A DNA stretch of 37,944 bases from DASPTT01 sp035623275 (GCA_035623275.1 DASPTT010000063.1:1-37944), one strand, 5' to 3'; shown: positions 23,124-30,661, counted from the first letter of the stretch. A program made the numbers and translations. The notes: generated from the sequence alone by a model not told the origin.

Positions 23124-23450
23124 ATGAGCGAGCGGATCACGACCCTGAGCGACGCTACCTTTGACGAGCATGTCAAGGCGGCCGAGACGCCGGTCCTGGT
23201 GGACTTCTGGGCCGAGTGGTGCGGTCCATGCAAGATGATCGCCCCCATCCTCGAGGAGATCTCGACCGAGCAGGGGGACAAGATCGAGGTCGCGAAGCTC
23301 AACATCGACGAGAACCTCGACGTGACACGCCGCTACGAGGTGATGAGCATCCCGACCCTGATCCTGTTCAAGGACGGCCAGCCCGAGGCCCGGATCGTCG
23401 GGGCCCGGGGCAAGGCGCAGCTCCTCCAGGAATTGGCCTCCTACCTCTGA
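23124..23450 (+). CDS. trxA: thioredoxin
   Basis: The 108-residue protein is a classic thioredoxin: VLVDFWAEWCGPCKMIAPILEEIS with active Cys33 and Cys36, the NIDENLDVTRRYEVMSIPTLILFKDG cis-Pro segment, and a helical C-terminus. It is reduced by the adjacent TrxB. The ATG at 23124 has AAGGA 6 bases upstream; the upstream start at 23082 would add an unrelated 14 residues. Its final codons overlap the proposed CTG start of the CwlM-like gene. Confidence 0.98.
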   Translation: MSERITTLSDATFDEHVKAAETPVLVDFWAEWCGPCKMIAPILEEISTEQGDKIEVAKLNIDENLDVTRRYEVMSIPTLILFKDGQPEARIVGARGKAQLLQELASYL

Positions 23451-24433
23451 GCGCCACCGCGCTACCCCTGCACCCCGGGGACCGGGGCGAGGGGGTGGCG
23501 GACGTCCAGCAGCGACTCGTCGCCCTGGGGCTGCCGACGCTGCCCGACCCCGCCGCGGTCTTCGGCCCGGGCACGCGGGCGGCGGTGGAGGCCTTCCAGC
23601 ACCGGCGCGGGCTGCGTGTCGACGGGGTCGTGGGACCCCAGACGTGGAACGCGCTGGTCGAGGCCGGGTTCCGCCTCGGCGACCGCTTCCTCTACAACCG
23701 CCGGCCCATGTTCCGCGGCGACGACGTGGCCGAGCTCCAACACCGGCTCTCTGCCCTCGGCTTCGACTCCGGACGCGTCGACGGCATCTTCGGCGACCTG
23801 ACGGCGGGCGCGCTCGGCGAATTCCAGCGCAACCTCGGCCTGCCCGTCGACGGCATCGTCGGTGCCCTGACCCTGCGCGAGCTGCTGCGCGTCATGCCCC
23901 GCCATCACGACCCGGAGCTGGTGAGCACCGTGCGCGACCGGGAGCGCCTGCGCCAGGCGCCCAGGACCCTGGCGGGGCGGCGCATCGCCCTGGGCCACGA
24001 CGGCGGTCTCGACGTGCTCGTGGCCGCCATCCGCCGCCGCCTGGTGGAGGAGGGCGCGCTGGTCGTCCCCCTGGTGCACCCCGACGGCTCGGCCCAGGCC
24101 GCCGCGGCCAACGTGGCCGACGTGGAGGTCTACGTGGGGTTTCGCATGGACCCGGCCGCCTCGGGGTGCTCCAGCGCCTACTACAGCGGCTTCCAGTACG
24201 AGTCGGCCGGGGGCCGGCGCCTGGCGGAGCTCATCCAGGACGCCGTGGCCCGAGCCCTTCAGGTCCCGGCCGGCGGGGCCCGGGGCATGAGCCTGCCGGT
24301 CCTGCGCGAGACCCGCATGCCGGCGGTGATCTGCGAGATGGGGCCCGCGTCGGCCGTCGTCCAGCACGTGCGGACGGTGGGCCAGGCCGTGGTCGACGCC
24401 CTGTCGACCTGGGTGCTCACGCCCCTGGACTGA
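23447..24433 (+). CDS. CwlM-like protein: two peptidoglycan-binding repeats plus degenerate amidase_3 domain
   Basis: The product of about 328 residues has two PG_binding_1 repeats (about 8-75 and 90-150: LHPGDRGEGVADVQQRL-VALG; FRGDDVAELQHRLSALGFDSGRVDGIFG) and a C-terminal amidase_3-like domain. The zinc site is degraded: GHDGG keeps the first His, but the SxHxN segment is VGFRMDPA with no His, while a late Glu (VICEMG) remains. Order and position after trxA match mycobacterial CwlM, which regulates MurA rather than cutting peptidoglycan. No ATG, GTG or TTG is in frame before GTG 23495, which would cut into the first repeat. I therefore chose the CTG at 23447, whose CTGA overlaps the trxA stop; this start is tentative. 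Confidence 0.85.
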   Translation: MSATALPLHPGDRGEGVADVQQRLVALGLPTLPDPAAVFGPGTRAAVEAFQHRRGLRVDGVVGPQTWNALVEAGFRLGDRFLYNRRPMFRGDDVAELQHRLSALGFDSGRVDGIFGDLTAGALGEFQRNLGLPVDGIVGALTLRELLRVMPRHHDPELVSTVRDRERLRQAPRTLAGRRIALGHDGGLDVLVAAIRRRLVEEGALVVPLVHPDGSAQAAAANVADVEVYVGFRMDPAASGCSSAYYSGFQYESAGGRRLAELIQDAVARALQVPAGGARGMSLPVLRETRMPAVICEMGPASAVVQHVRTVGQAVVDALSTWVLTPLD

Positions 24434-24622
24434 TCGCGCCAATGGGCCGAACCCGGCCCAAGGTCGAGGCTTCCAACCCCGGAATATCCACAGAGCTATC
24501 CCCAGAGTGTGGATTCACTCGACGTTTTGTGTACGTTGGGTTTTCACTCAGTGCGCGAAAGACCCGGTGGTGCTCGGCAAGCGCGACCGCGCTACGTGAG
24601 CACCGCTGTGCGGCCGGCGGGG
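24434..24622. other. convergent intergenic region with DnaA-box-like cluster
   Basis: This 189-base gap between the CwlM-like gene and parB has no gene. It holds three DnaA-box-like 9-mers within 33 bases: ATATCCACA (24484-24492), CTATCCCCA (24496-24504) and, inverted, TGTGGATTC (24508-24516). An AT-rich patch follows (24521-24551) and then a long hairpin. Confidence 0.5.
24570..24603. terminator. two-part hairpin, likely bidirectional terminator
   Basis: GTGCTC (24570-24575) pairs with GAGCAC (24598-24603), and inside it AGCGCG (24580-24585) pairs with CGCGCT (24588-24593) around a 2-base loop. Four unpaired bases lie on each side between the stems. It lies between the convergent CwlM-like and parB genes, where a shared terminator is expected. 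Confidence 0.5.
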
Positions 24623-25561
24623 TCAGGCTCCGGGTGGGGCGCCACCTACCATGAGCTTGTAGATGCGCTCGAGGTCCTCCAGGGTGGCGAAGTCGATGAG
24701 CACGCGGCCGTGCTTGCCGCCCATGTCGACCTTGACCCTGGTGTTCAGGTAGTCGGAGAGGAGCTCCTCGAGTTCGAGCACGCCGGGGGCCCGCAACCGC
24801 CGGGGGATCGGGGAGATGGCCGTGGCCGGCGCTCCGGCCGGGCTGTCCGGGGACGCGACGAGCTCCTCCGCCCCTTCACCGCCGCCCTCGATGTGCGTCC
24901 GCTGGCGGACGATCTCCTCCACCGCGCGGACGTTCAACCCTTCGGCCACGATCTGCTTGGCCAGCTCCTCCTGAAGGGTGCGGTCGGGCGTACCCAGCAA
25001 CGCCCGGGCGTGGCCGGCGCTGATGGCGCCGTCGGCGAGGGCGCGCTGGACCCCGGCCGGCAGCTGGAGGAGCCTGAGGGTGTTGGTCACGGCGCTCCGG
25101 CTGCGACCGACGCGCGACGCCACCTGCTCGTGGGTGTAGCCGAACTCGTCGATGAGCTGCTGGTAGGCGCCCGCCTCCTCCAGCGCGTTGAGGTCCTCCC
25201 GGTGGAGGTTCTCGACCAGGGCCTGCTCGAGGCTGTGGGCGTCGGTGGCCGCGCTCTGGACCAGGACGGGCATGGTCTGGAGCCCGGCGCGCCGCGCCGC
25301 TCGCCAGCGCCGCTCGCCGGCGATCAGCTCGTAGTCGTCGGGGGCCGTCTCCCGCACCAGGATCGGCTGGAGGACGCCCACCTCCCGGATCGACGCGGCC
25401 AGGGAGACGAGTGCCTCCTCGTCGAAATAGGTGCGGGGCTGCAGGGGGTTGGGCCGGATGCTCGACACCGGCACCTCCCGGAGCATGGAGCCGCCCTCGC
25501 GGGTCACCTCGGTCGGGATCAGGGCGCCCAGGCCCTTGCCCAACCCACTACGCCTTGCCAC
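24623..25561 (-). CDS. parB: chromosome partitioning protein ParB
   Basis: ParB binds parS, spreads as a CTP-dependent clamp and works with ParA to segregate origins. The 312-residue protein starts ARRSGLGKGLGALIP, then VSSIRPNPLQPRTYFDEEAL and the CTP-binding GERRWRAAR. The helix-turn-helix follows (YTHEQVASRVGRSRSAVTNTLRLLQLP and ISAGHARALLG). The C-terminal dimerisation domain ends FATLEDLERIYKLM. The GTG at 25561 lies 6 bases after GGAGG; a GTG 3 bases upstream is the alternative. It overlaps the end of parA by 14 bases. Confidence 0.97.
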   Translation of the reverse strand: MARRSGLGKGLGALIPTEVTREGGSMLREVPVSSIRPNPLQPRTYFDEEALVSLAASIREVGVLQPILVRETAPDDYELIAGERRWRAARRAGLQTMPVLVQSAATDAHSLEQALVENLHREDLNALEEAGAYQQLIDEFGYTHEQVASRVGRSRSAVTNTLRLLQLPAGVQRALADGAISAGHARALLGTPDRTLQEELAKQIVAEGLNVRAVEEIVRQRTHIEGGGEGAEELVASPDSPAGAPATAISPIPRRLRAPGVLELEELLSDYLNTRVKVDMGGKHGRVLIDFATLEDLERIYKLMVGGAPPGA

Positions 25562-26621
25562 CACTGACCTCCTTTGCCAGCTCCCGGTAGGCGATGGCAC
25601 CACGTGAGCTCGGGTCGAACACCGTGATGGGCTGGCCGAACGACGGCGCTTCCGAGATGCGGACGGTCCTCGGGATCACGTTCCGGCACACCTTCGAGCC
25701 GAAGTGGGTCCGCACCTCCTCGGCCACCTGCTCGGCCAGCTTCGTCCGCCCGTCGTACATGGTCAGCACGATGGTCGACACCTCGAGCGACTCGTTGAGG
25801 TTGGTCTGCACCAGGTGCACGTTGCGCAGGAGCTGGCCCAGACCCTCCAGCGCGTAGTACTCGCACTGGATGGGGACGAGGACCTCGCCGGCGGCTGCCA
25901 GGCCGTTGATGGTGATGAGGCCCAGCGAAGGCGGGCAGTCGATGAGGACGAAGTCGAAGTCGTCGACCACCGTCTCCAGTGCCTTGCGCAGCTTGAGCTC
26001 CCGGCTGAACGACGGGACGAGCTCGATCTCGGCACCGGCCAGGTCGATGGTGGCCGGGGCCAGGAAGAGGTTCTTCATGCTGGTGGGCTCGATGGCGTCC
26101 TCGAGGTCTGTGTCCCGCATGATCACGTCGTACATCGAGATCTCGAAGTTGCGGGCGTCGATGCCCAGCCCGGTGGTGGCATTGCCCTGTGGGTCGAGGT
26201 CGACCACCAGGACCCGGAACCCGATCTCCGCCAGGGCGGCCCCGAGGTTCACGGCCGTGGTCGTCTTGCCCACGCCGCCCTTCTGGTTGGCCACGGCGAT
26301 GACCCGGGGCAGGGGCCGGGGGACGTACTCACCGGGAGGCGTGTCCTCCACCATGATCTCGACCTTGTCGCGGTCCCGGATGACGGGGCGCGCCGCCACG
26401 TCTCCTCGCTGGCCGCCCTGGCCCCCATCGGTCACGGCCTCGGCGCCAGTGTCGGGCACCAGGGGCGCGACAGGGGACTCGGTCACCTCCGCCTGGACCG
26501 ACCCCGGCTCGGCGGGCTGCTGTGTGGCCGTCGTCTCCGGCTCTGCAAGCTCTGCCGGGGTCTCGGCGGCGTTTGTTGCCTGGTTGCTGCGGGCTTCGCG
26601 CCCTCGCATGCGGACGCGCAC
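25548..26621 (-). CDS. parA: chromosome partitioning ATPase ParA
   Basis: This Walker-type ATPase drives origin segregation with ParB. It has a deviant Walker A (IAVANQKGGVGKTTTAVNLG, lysines near 114 and 119), Walker A' (VLVVDLDPQGNATTGLG), and Walker B (FDFVLIDCPPSLGLITINGL). A long N-terminal extension of about 105 residues, rich in Glu, Pro, Ala and Gln, precedes the ATPase. Mycobacterial ParA also has an extended N-terminus. Start sites at 26621 (GTG) and 26609 (ATG) are both possible, and neither has a clear ribosome site. A promoter with a parS-like repeat in its spacer lies just upstream. Confidence 0.95.
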   Translation of the reverse strand: MRVRMRGREARSNQATNAAETPAELAEPETTATQQPAEPGSVQAEVTESPVAPLVPDTGAEAVTDGGQGGQRGDVAARPVIRDRDKVEIMVEDTPPGEYVPRPLPRVIAVANQKGGVGKTTTAVNLGAALAEIGFRVLVVDLDPQGNATTGLGIDARNFEISMYDVIMRDTDLEDAIEPTSMKNLFLAPATIDLAGAEIELVPSFSRELKLRKALETVVDDFDFVLIDCPPSLGLITINGLAAAGEVLVPIQCEYYALEGLGQLLRNVHLVQTNLNESLEVSTIVLTMYDGRTKLAEQVAEEVRTHFGSKVCRNVIPRTVRISEAPSFGQPITVFDPSSRGAIAYRELAKEVSGGKA

Positions 26622-26656
26622 GTCAACGCGTGGGGTAACTCGAGTTCACGGACCCC

Positions 26657-26685
26657 ATCCTTCACATCCGTGAAGCCCCGGTCAA
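26657..26685 (-). promoter_or_regulatory. parA-parB promoter with inverted repeat in the spacer
   Basis: On the minus strand TTGACC (26685-26680), 17 bases, AAGGAT (26662-26657) is a good promoter about 36 bases before the parA GTG. TTCAC ATCC GTGAA (26661-26674), a parS-like half-site pair with 4 extra bases, occupies its spacer and touches the -10. ParB or ParA could repress there; this is inferred. Confidence 0.55.
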
Positions 26686-26708
26686 GACTTTGGAGCCACC
26701 GAATCCGC

Positions 26709-26724
26709 GGTTTCACGTGAATCA
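26709..26724. other. parS: parS site 1
   Basis: GGTTTCACGTGAATCA matches the bacterial parS consensus (TGTTTCACGTGAAACA) at 14 of 16 positions, with the core GTTTCACGTGAA intact. It lies between rsmG and parA, next to the parA promoter. Confidence 0.85.
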
Positions 26725-26777
26725 CCTGGACGCACCGGGTCCGAGGACAAGAGAATCCGGGCCGCGGTGGCCCTGGA

Positions 26778-26793
26778 TGTTTCCCGTGAAACG
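26778..26793. other. parS: parS site 2
   Basis: TGTTTCCCGTGAAACG matches the parS consensus at 14 of 16 positions; the changes are one central base (A to C) and the last base. It lies just after the rsmG stop, 69 bases from the first site. Confidence 0.8.
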
Positions 26794-26798
26794 TGCGC

Positions 26799-27500
26799 TC
26801 AGGCCTCGGCGCCGTCCGGCACCGGGTACAGGGGCCGCTTGGCCGGGACTCCAACCCGGCGGGGATAGCGCTCCGGGCAGGGGAGGAGCTGGCGGAGGAC
26901 CTGGTAGCCGAAGCGGTCGCGGTACCGGCCAACGGGCACGATCCCCAGCTCGGCCAAGGGGGCCTCGGGCCAGCGGAGCACCTCCCGGCTGTCGGGGATC
27001 GACCGTGCCTCCACCTCCGGGGGCTCCGACACCACCAGCCAGCCCCCTGCCCGCAGGAAGGGGGCAGCGCACTCTGCGGTCACCGGTGGGGGACCGAAGC
27101 TGCGGGCGACCACCACGTCGGCGGATCCCCGGAGCCCTTCCACACGCCCGGCGACCTCGGCCCGATCACGCACCACGTGGACCCGCCCCGACCAGCCGAG
27201 CCGGCCGACCGCCTCGGCCAGGAAGTCGCTCCGGCGGGCCGAAGAGTCCAGCAGCACCATCACGGCGTCGGCCCACCGCCACGCCAGTACCAGCCCGGGG
27301 ACGCCGCCACCGCTGCCGAGATCGACGGCGGACGCCGGCGAGGGAGCCCCTGCCCAGGACAGGGCCCGGTCGAACCCGAGGGCGTGCTCGACGTGCCCTG
27401 CGACCGACCCAGGACCAAGGAAGCCCAGCGAACGACTCCGCTCGAGGAGCTCGAGGAGCGCAGAGGGGACGGCGTCAGGGCGTGCCGCGGGCCCGGCCAT
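26799..27500 (-). CDS. rsmG: 16S rRNA (guanine-N7) methyltransferase RsmG
   Basis: RsmG (GidB) methylates G527 (E. coli numbering) in 16S rRNA with SAM. The 233-residue protein has the SAM-binding motif AVDLGSGGGVPGLVLAW, the family segment VMVLLDSSARRSDFLAEAV and VVVARSFGPPPVTAECAAPFLRAGGWLVVSEPP. The N-terminal helix bundle (LLELLERSRSLGFLG) is typical. It follows jag by 31 bases in the rpmH-to-rsmG operon. A C-terminal Pro/Arg-rich tail is short and unremarkable. Confidence 0.93.
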   Translation of the reverse strand: MAGPAARPDAVPSALLELLERSRSLGFLGPGSVAGHVEHALGFDRALSWAGAPSPASAVDLGSGGGVPGLVLAWRWADAVMVLLDSSARRSDFLAEAVGRLGWSGRVHVVRDRAEVAGRVEGLRGSADVVVARSFGPPPVTAECAAPFLRAGGWLVVSEPPEVEARSIPDSREVLRWPEAPLAELGIVPVGRYRDRFGYQVLRQLLPCPERYPRRVGVPAKRPLYPVPDGAEA

Positions 27501-27531
27501 CAGCGACGGTCCGCTCTGCGCCGGGTGCCGA

Positions 27532-28644
27532 TCAGTCGCCGGCGTCGTCCCCGGTGGGCTCGCCCGAGGGGCAGATCACGATGAACCGACGCGGCTCCTC
27601 GCCCTCCGATCGGGTCCGGACCCCGTCGATGCCGTTGACGGTGTCGTGGACGACCTTGCGGTCCGGCGGGCTCATGGGCTCCAGTGCCCGCTCCTCGCCG
27701 GTGCTGAGGACCTCCTCGGCGATCTTGGTGGCGAATCGGGCCAGCGCCTCGGCCCGTCGGGCCCGGTAGCCGGCCACGTCGACGATGATCCGGTCACTGT
27801 GGCCACCGGTGTGGCGCTGCACCACCGTTCGCGTCACCTCCTGCAGGGCGCTCAGGGTGGCCCCGCCCGGCCCGATGAGAAGGCCGAGCTCCTCTCCGGC
27901 CACGGTCACCTCGGCCGTCTCGTCGTCCACCAGGCGGACGCCGACCTCGGCCTGCAGACCCATCTCCCGGACGAGCCCCTCGACGAACTCACGAGCCGAC
28001 TCAGCCTGCTCCTCCAACGAGAGCGCCCCTTCCACCATCTCCTCCTCGGTCCCCTTGCTCGTCCGGCGGGTCTCCCCGCCCTCGCTCCGATCCGATTCTG
28101 CGGGCCTACCCGCCCCGCTACCGGGGCCGGCGCCGGTAGCCGTGCCCGGCGCGCCCCCGCCACCGCGGGAGCGTCCCCGCCCGCCCCGGCGACGGCGCTT
28201 GCGCGTCGCGGTCCCGCCCTGGGTCGAGCCCCCCGGGGCGCGCCCGCCGCCGGGACCGGCCCCGTCGACCGACGCCGCGGTGCCGTTGGACTCCGGGCCT
28301 TCGCCGTCGCCCTCGGCGACGGCGACGCCTCCACGCTGTCCCTGACCCGACCGGGCGCCCCCGCCGCCCCCTGCGGCACCCGAAGCACTCCCGGACCCGC
28401 CCGCGCGGGCCTCGGACCGGCGAGCCCCGCCCTCTGAGCGGCGGGAACGCCCGCGCTTGGGCCGCGGCGCCGTCGGCCGCACCCGGGCCCGCACCCGGGC
28501 CTCGCCCCGCATGCGGCCGAAGAGGCCCGCCTTCGGTTCGCTGATCACCACGAACTCCGCGTCCGACGCGTCCACGCCGAGCTGGTCGAGCGCCGCCTCC
28601 TTCGCCTCGTCGATGCTCTTTCCGGTGGTCTCCACCCATTCCAT
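27532..28644 (-). CDS. jag: RNA-binding protein Jag/KhpB with long Gly/Arg-rich linker
   Basis: Jag (KhpB) is an RNA-binding protein linked to cell division and envelope synthesis. The 370-residue protein has an N-terminal Jag_N domain (MEWVETTGKSIDEAKEAALDQLGV), then a KH domain (VTVAGEELGLLIGPGGATLSALQEV with the GPGG loop) and an R3H domain (LEPMSPPDRKVVHDTVNGIDGVRTRSEGEEPRR). Between Jag_N and KH lie about 145 residues of Gly, Arg, Ser and Ala. This includes an RKRRRRGGRGRSRGGGG block, much longer than in most Jag proteins and probably disordered. The gene begins 3 bases after the yidC stop. Confidence 0.93.
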   Translation of the reverse strand: MEWVETTGKSIDEAKEAALDQLGVDASDAEFVVISEPKAGLFGRMRGEARVRARVRPTAPRPKRGRSRRSEGGARRSEARAGGSGSASGAAGGGGGARSGQGQRGGVAVAEGDGEGPESNGTAASVDGAGPGGGRAPGGSTQGGTATRKRRRRGGRGRSRGGGGAPGTATGAGPGSGAGRPAESDRSEGGETRRTSKGTEEEMVEGALSLEEQAESAREFVEGLVREMGLQAEVGVRLVDDETAEVTVAGEELGLLIGPGGATLSALQEVTRTVVQRHTGGHSDRIIVDVAGYRARRAEALARFATKIAEEVLSTGEERALEPMSPPDRKVVHDTVNGIDGVRTRSEGEEPRRFIVICPSGEPTGDDAGD

Positions 28645-28647
28645 GTG

Positions 28648-29853
28648 TCAACGAGCCTTTCTTGCCCGCTTCCCCTTGGCCCGCGGATGTGCCGTCTGCT
28701 TCCCGGCGCCGGTGGTGCTGCCACCGGCCCTCGTCGGACCACCGCTCGACCCTGGGGCTCTCGATCCGTTCTTGCCGTTGCCGGCCGCGCCGCCGGCCGG
28801 CGCCGTCCGCTTGCCGCCGTTGGCGCCCGCTGTTCCCTTGTCCGGCGCCCGATCCTTGGTGACGTCCCGCGCCTCGGCGTCCAGCGCGCCCCGGCGCTCC
28901 TGCTGCAGCTGCTGGGCCTTCTGGGCATCCAGCGCCCGCTGCTGCGCCTCGGCCAGGCGGTCCATGATCGTCCGGCGCCGCGGCGCGGCGGGCTTGCCGC
29001 CCGATCCCGTGCGCCCCGGGAGCATCTCCTCGGCGGGGGCGGGCTTGCGTTCGAGGACCCCGGAGCGGAACACCGCCTCCTGGATGCCGATGCGGCACAG
29101 GCTCGAGACGATGAAATAGATGTTCACACCGGCGGCAATTGTGATGTATATGAACCCGAAAATTATAGGCATATACTTCTGCAACGCGGCCGCCTGCGGA
29201 TTCGCCTGCGCGTACTGAGGGTTCCTGCTATTGAGCTGGTGCATTTGCAGCCATTGCAAGCCGATGGCGAAGAGCACGAGGCCGTAATAGGGGATGGCGG
29301 CAGCCACCGAGCTGTGGTGGCCCAGGGCCTTCTCCGACAGGTTGATACCGAACGCCATCATCTGCCCGTGGCTCGCCACCAGGTCGTGGTAGAGCTTGGT
29401 GTTGTGGCTGATGTAGCGGGGCTGGGCCACCGGGTGGCCGTTGACCAGCACCTGATGCCCGTTCACCGCCAGCGTATTGGTCAGGCCCCGGATCACGCCA
29501 TAGAGGACGATGAAGATGGGGAACTGGAGAAGCATGGGGAGGCAGCCGCCCGCCGGATTCACCCCGTGCTCCTTGTAGAGCTTCATCATCTCTTCGTTGA
29601 GACGGGTCCGGTCCCCTTTGTACTTCTGCTGGATCTTCTTGAGCTCCGGGCCCAGGCGCTGCATCGCCGTCATGGACTTGGTGCTCTTCACCGTCAGCGG
29701 GGCGGTGATCCCCATCACCACGATGGTGAGCATGGCGATGGCGAAGGCGTAGTTCGGGACGATCCGGTAGAAGAAGGCGATCAGCCACGCCATCGCCTCG
29801 TAGAGCGGCTTGAAGATGTCGCCGAGCGTGCTGGCCAACAGGACGGCGCTCAT
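28648..29853 (-). CDS. yidC: membrane protein insertase YidC
   Basis: YidC inserts and folds membrane proteins with or without SecYEG. The 401-residue protein has five to six membrane helices: LYEAMAWLIAFFYRIVPNYAFAIAMLTIVVMGITAPLTVKSTKSM (with the conserved hydrophilic-groove region), LPMLLQFPIFIVLYGVIRGL, AAAIPYYGLVLFAIGLQWLQM, MPIIFGFIYITIAAGVNIYFIVSSL. Past residue 270 there is a long basic tail of Lys, Arg, Gly and Ala that likely contacts ribosomes. The ATG has GGAGGA 7 bases upstream and overlaps the yidD stop by four bases. Helix 5 is encoded by an unusually AT-rich stretch (29111-29180). Confidence 0.96.
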   Translation of the reverse strand: MSAVLLASTLGDIFKPLYEAMAWLIAFFYRIVPNYAFAIAMLTIVVMGITAPLTVKSTKSMTAMQRLGPELKKIQQKYKGDRTRLNEEMMKLYKEHGVNPAGGCLPMLLQFPIFIVLYGVIRGLTNTLAVNGHQVLVNGHPVAQPRYISHNTKLYHDLVASHGQMMAFGINLSEKALGHHSSVAAAIPYYGLVLFAIGLQWLQMHQLNSRNPQYAQANPQAAALQKYMPIIFGFIYITIAAGVNIYFIVSSLCRIGIQEAVFRSGVLERKPAPAEEMLPGRTGSGGKPAAPRRRTIMDRLAEAQQRALDAQKAQQLQQERRGALDAEARDVTKDRAPDKGTAGANGGKRTAPAGGAAGNGKNGSRAPGSSGGPTRAGGSTTGAGKQTAHPRAKGKRARKAR

Positions 29854-30182
29854 CGGCCATTCCTCCGTTCCGGCACGGGGTCGAACCCGTGCCCGCCCCA
29901 GGGGTGACAGCGCGAGATGCGGCGCAGCGCCAGCCGACCGCCGCGCCAGGCCCCGTGGACCTCGATCGCCTCTCGGGCGTAGGACGAGCAGGTCGGCAGG
30001 TACCGGCACGGCGACGGGCGCCCCACACGGGCCGCCTGGTAGAGGCGGACGGCGGCCAGGAGCACCCGGGCCACGGGGCCGGGGCGGGCGCCGACTCCTG
30101 GCGGAGCCGGGGCGGGCGCCGGCGCCATCGTCGGGTCGGCACCGCCGGTGCCGGGCCGCGAGGCTGTGACCTGGGGGTTCAC
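29850..30182 (-). CDS. yidD: membrane protein insertion efficiency factor YidD
   Basis: YidD is a small peripheral membrane protein that assists YidC-dependent insertion. The 110-residue product has an amphipathic segment (ARVLLAAVRLYQAARVGRPSPCRYLPTCSSYAREAIEVHG), with the signature CRYLPTCSSYA, and RRISRCHPWGGHGFDPVP. All three conserved Cys are present. The GTG at 30182 overlaps the rnpA stop by four bases; an ATG 19 codons later is an alternative, since the first 25 residues are Pro/Ala-rich and poorly conserved. Confidence 0.93.
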   Translation of the reverse strand: MNPQVTASRPGTGGADPTMAPAPAPAPPGVGARPGPVARVLLAAVRLYQAARVGRPSPCRYLPTCSSYAREAIEVHGAWRGGRLALRRISRCHPWGGHGFDPVPERRNGR

Positions 30183-30511
30183 TGCCCCTGCTCCTCGCTG
30201 GCGGATGCCATCGCTGCTGCCACGGTCCTCTTCAACTCCTCGAATCCACATGCGGTGGCCTCCGGGCCGGCGGCCACCAGGTAGGCGCCCGGCGCCATCG
30301 CCGGGGCGGTTTCGGCCACCGCCGCCCGCAGCCGCCGCCGCAGGTGGTTGCGCTGGACGGCCCCGCCCACGCGCTTGCCCACGGCGTAGGCCACCCGGGG
30401 CGGTCCGCCGCTCACCGGCAGATACGTCACCGTGACCGGCCCTCGCCGGGCCCGGCGGCCGGAGCGACGCAGCGCCTCGAACGTGGCGCGGTCACGGATC
30501 CGCCACACCAC
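30179..30511 (-). CDS. rnpA: ribonuclease P protein component
   Basis: RnpA is the protein subunit of RNase P, which matures tRNA 5' ends. The 110-residue protein shows IRDRATFEALRRSGRRARRGPVTVTYLP and the RNR motif region YAVGKRVGGAVQRNHLRRRLRAAVAE, which binds pre-tRNA. It lies 15 bases after rpmH, the near-universal bacterial arrangement, and overlaps yidD. Confidence 0.96.
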   Translation of the reverse strand: MVWRIRDRATFEALRRSGRRARRGPVTVTYLPVSGGPPRVAYAVGKRVGGAVQRNHLRRRLRAAVAETAPAMAPGAYLVAAGPEATACGFEELKRTVAAAMASASEEQGQ

Positions 30512-30526
30512 GCCGGCCCGACCAGG

Positions 30527-30661
30527 CTACGCGGTGAGGCGGCGGCGCCCCTTGAGGCGTCGTGCCCGCACGATGGCGCGGCCGGCACGAGTCGACATCC
30601 GGTGGCGAAACCCGTGGTTCTTGGCCCGCTTGCGCGTGTTGGGCTGATAGGTCCTCTTCAC
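30527..30661 (-). CDS. rpmH: 50S ribosomal protein L34
   Basis: The 44-residue protein reads MKRTYQPNTRKRAKNHGFRH at its start and ends GRRRLTA, a full-length L34. The start codon is GTG at 30661-30659, with GAGAGGA just upstream. It is the first gene of the rpmH-rnpA-yidD-yidC-jag-rsmG operon and divergent from dnaA. A TAGCAT hexamer at 30767-30762 (minus) could be its -10, giving a leader of about 95 bases, but no good -35 accompanies it. Confidence 0.97.
   Translation of the reverse strand: MKRTYQPNTRKRAKNHGFRHRMSTRAGRAIVRARRLKGRRRLTA

Noticed and set aside
26499..26621. Long Glu/Pro/Gln N-terminus of ParA as a mis-called start.
   Set aside because: Not removed: mycobacterial ParA also has a long N-terminal extension, so I kept it and only flagged the start as uncertain.
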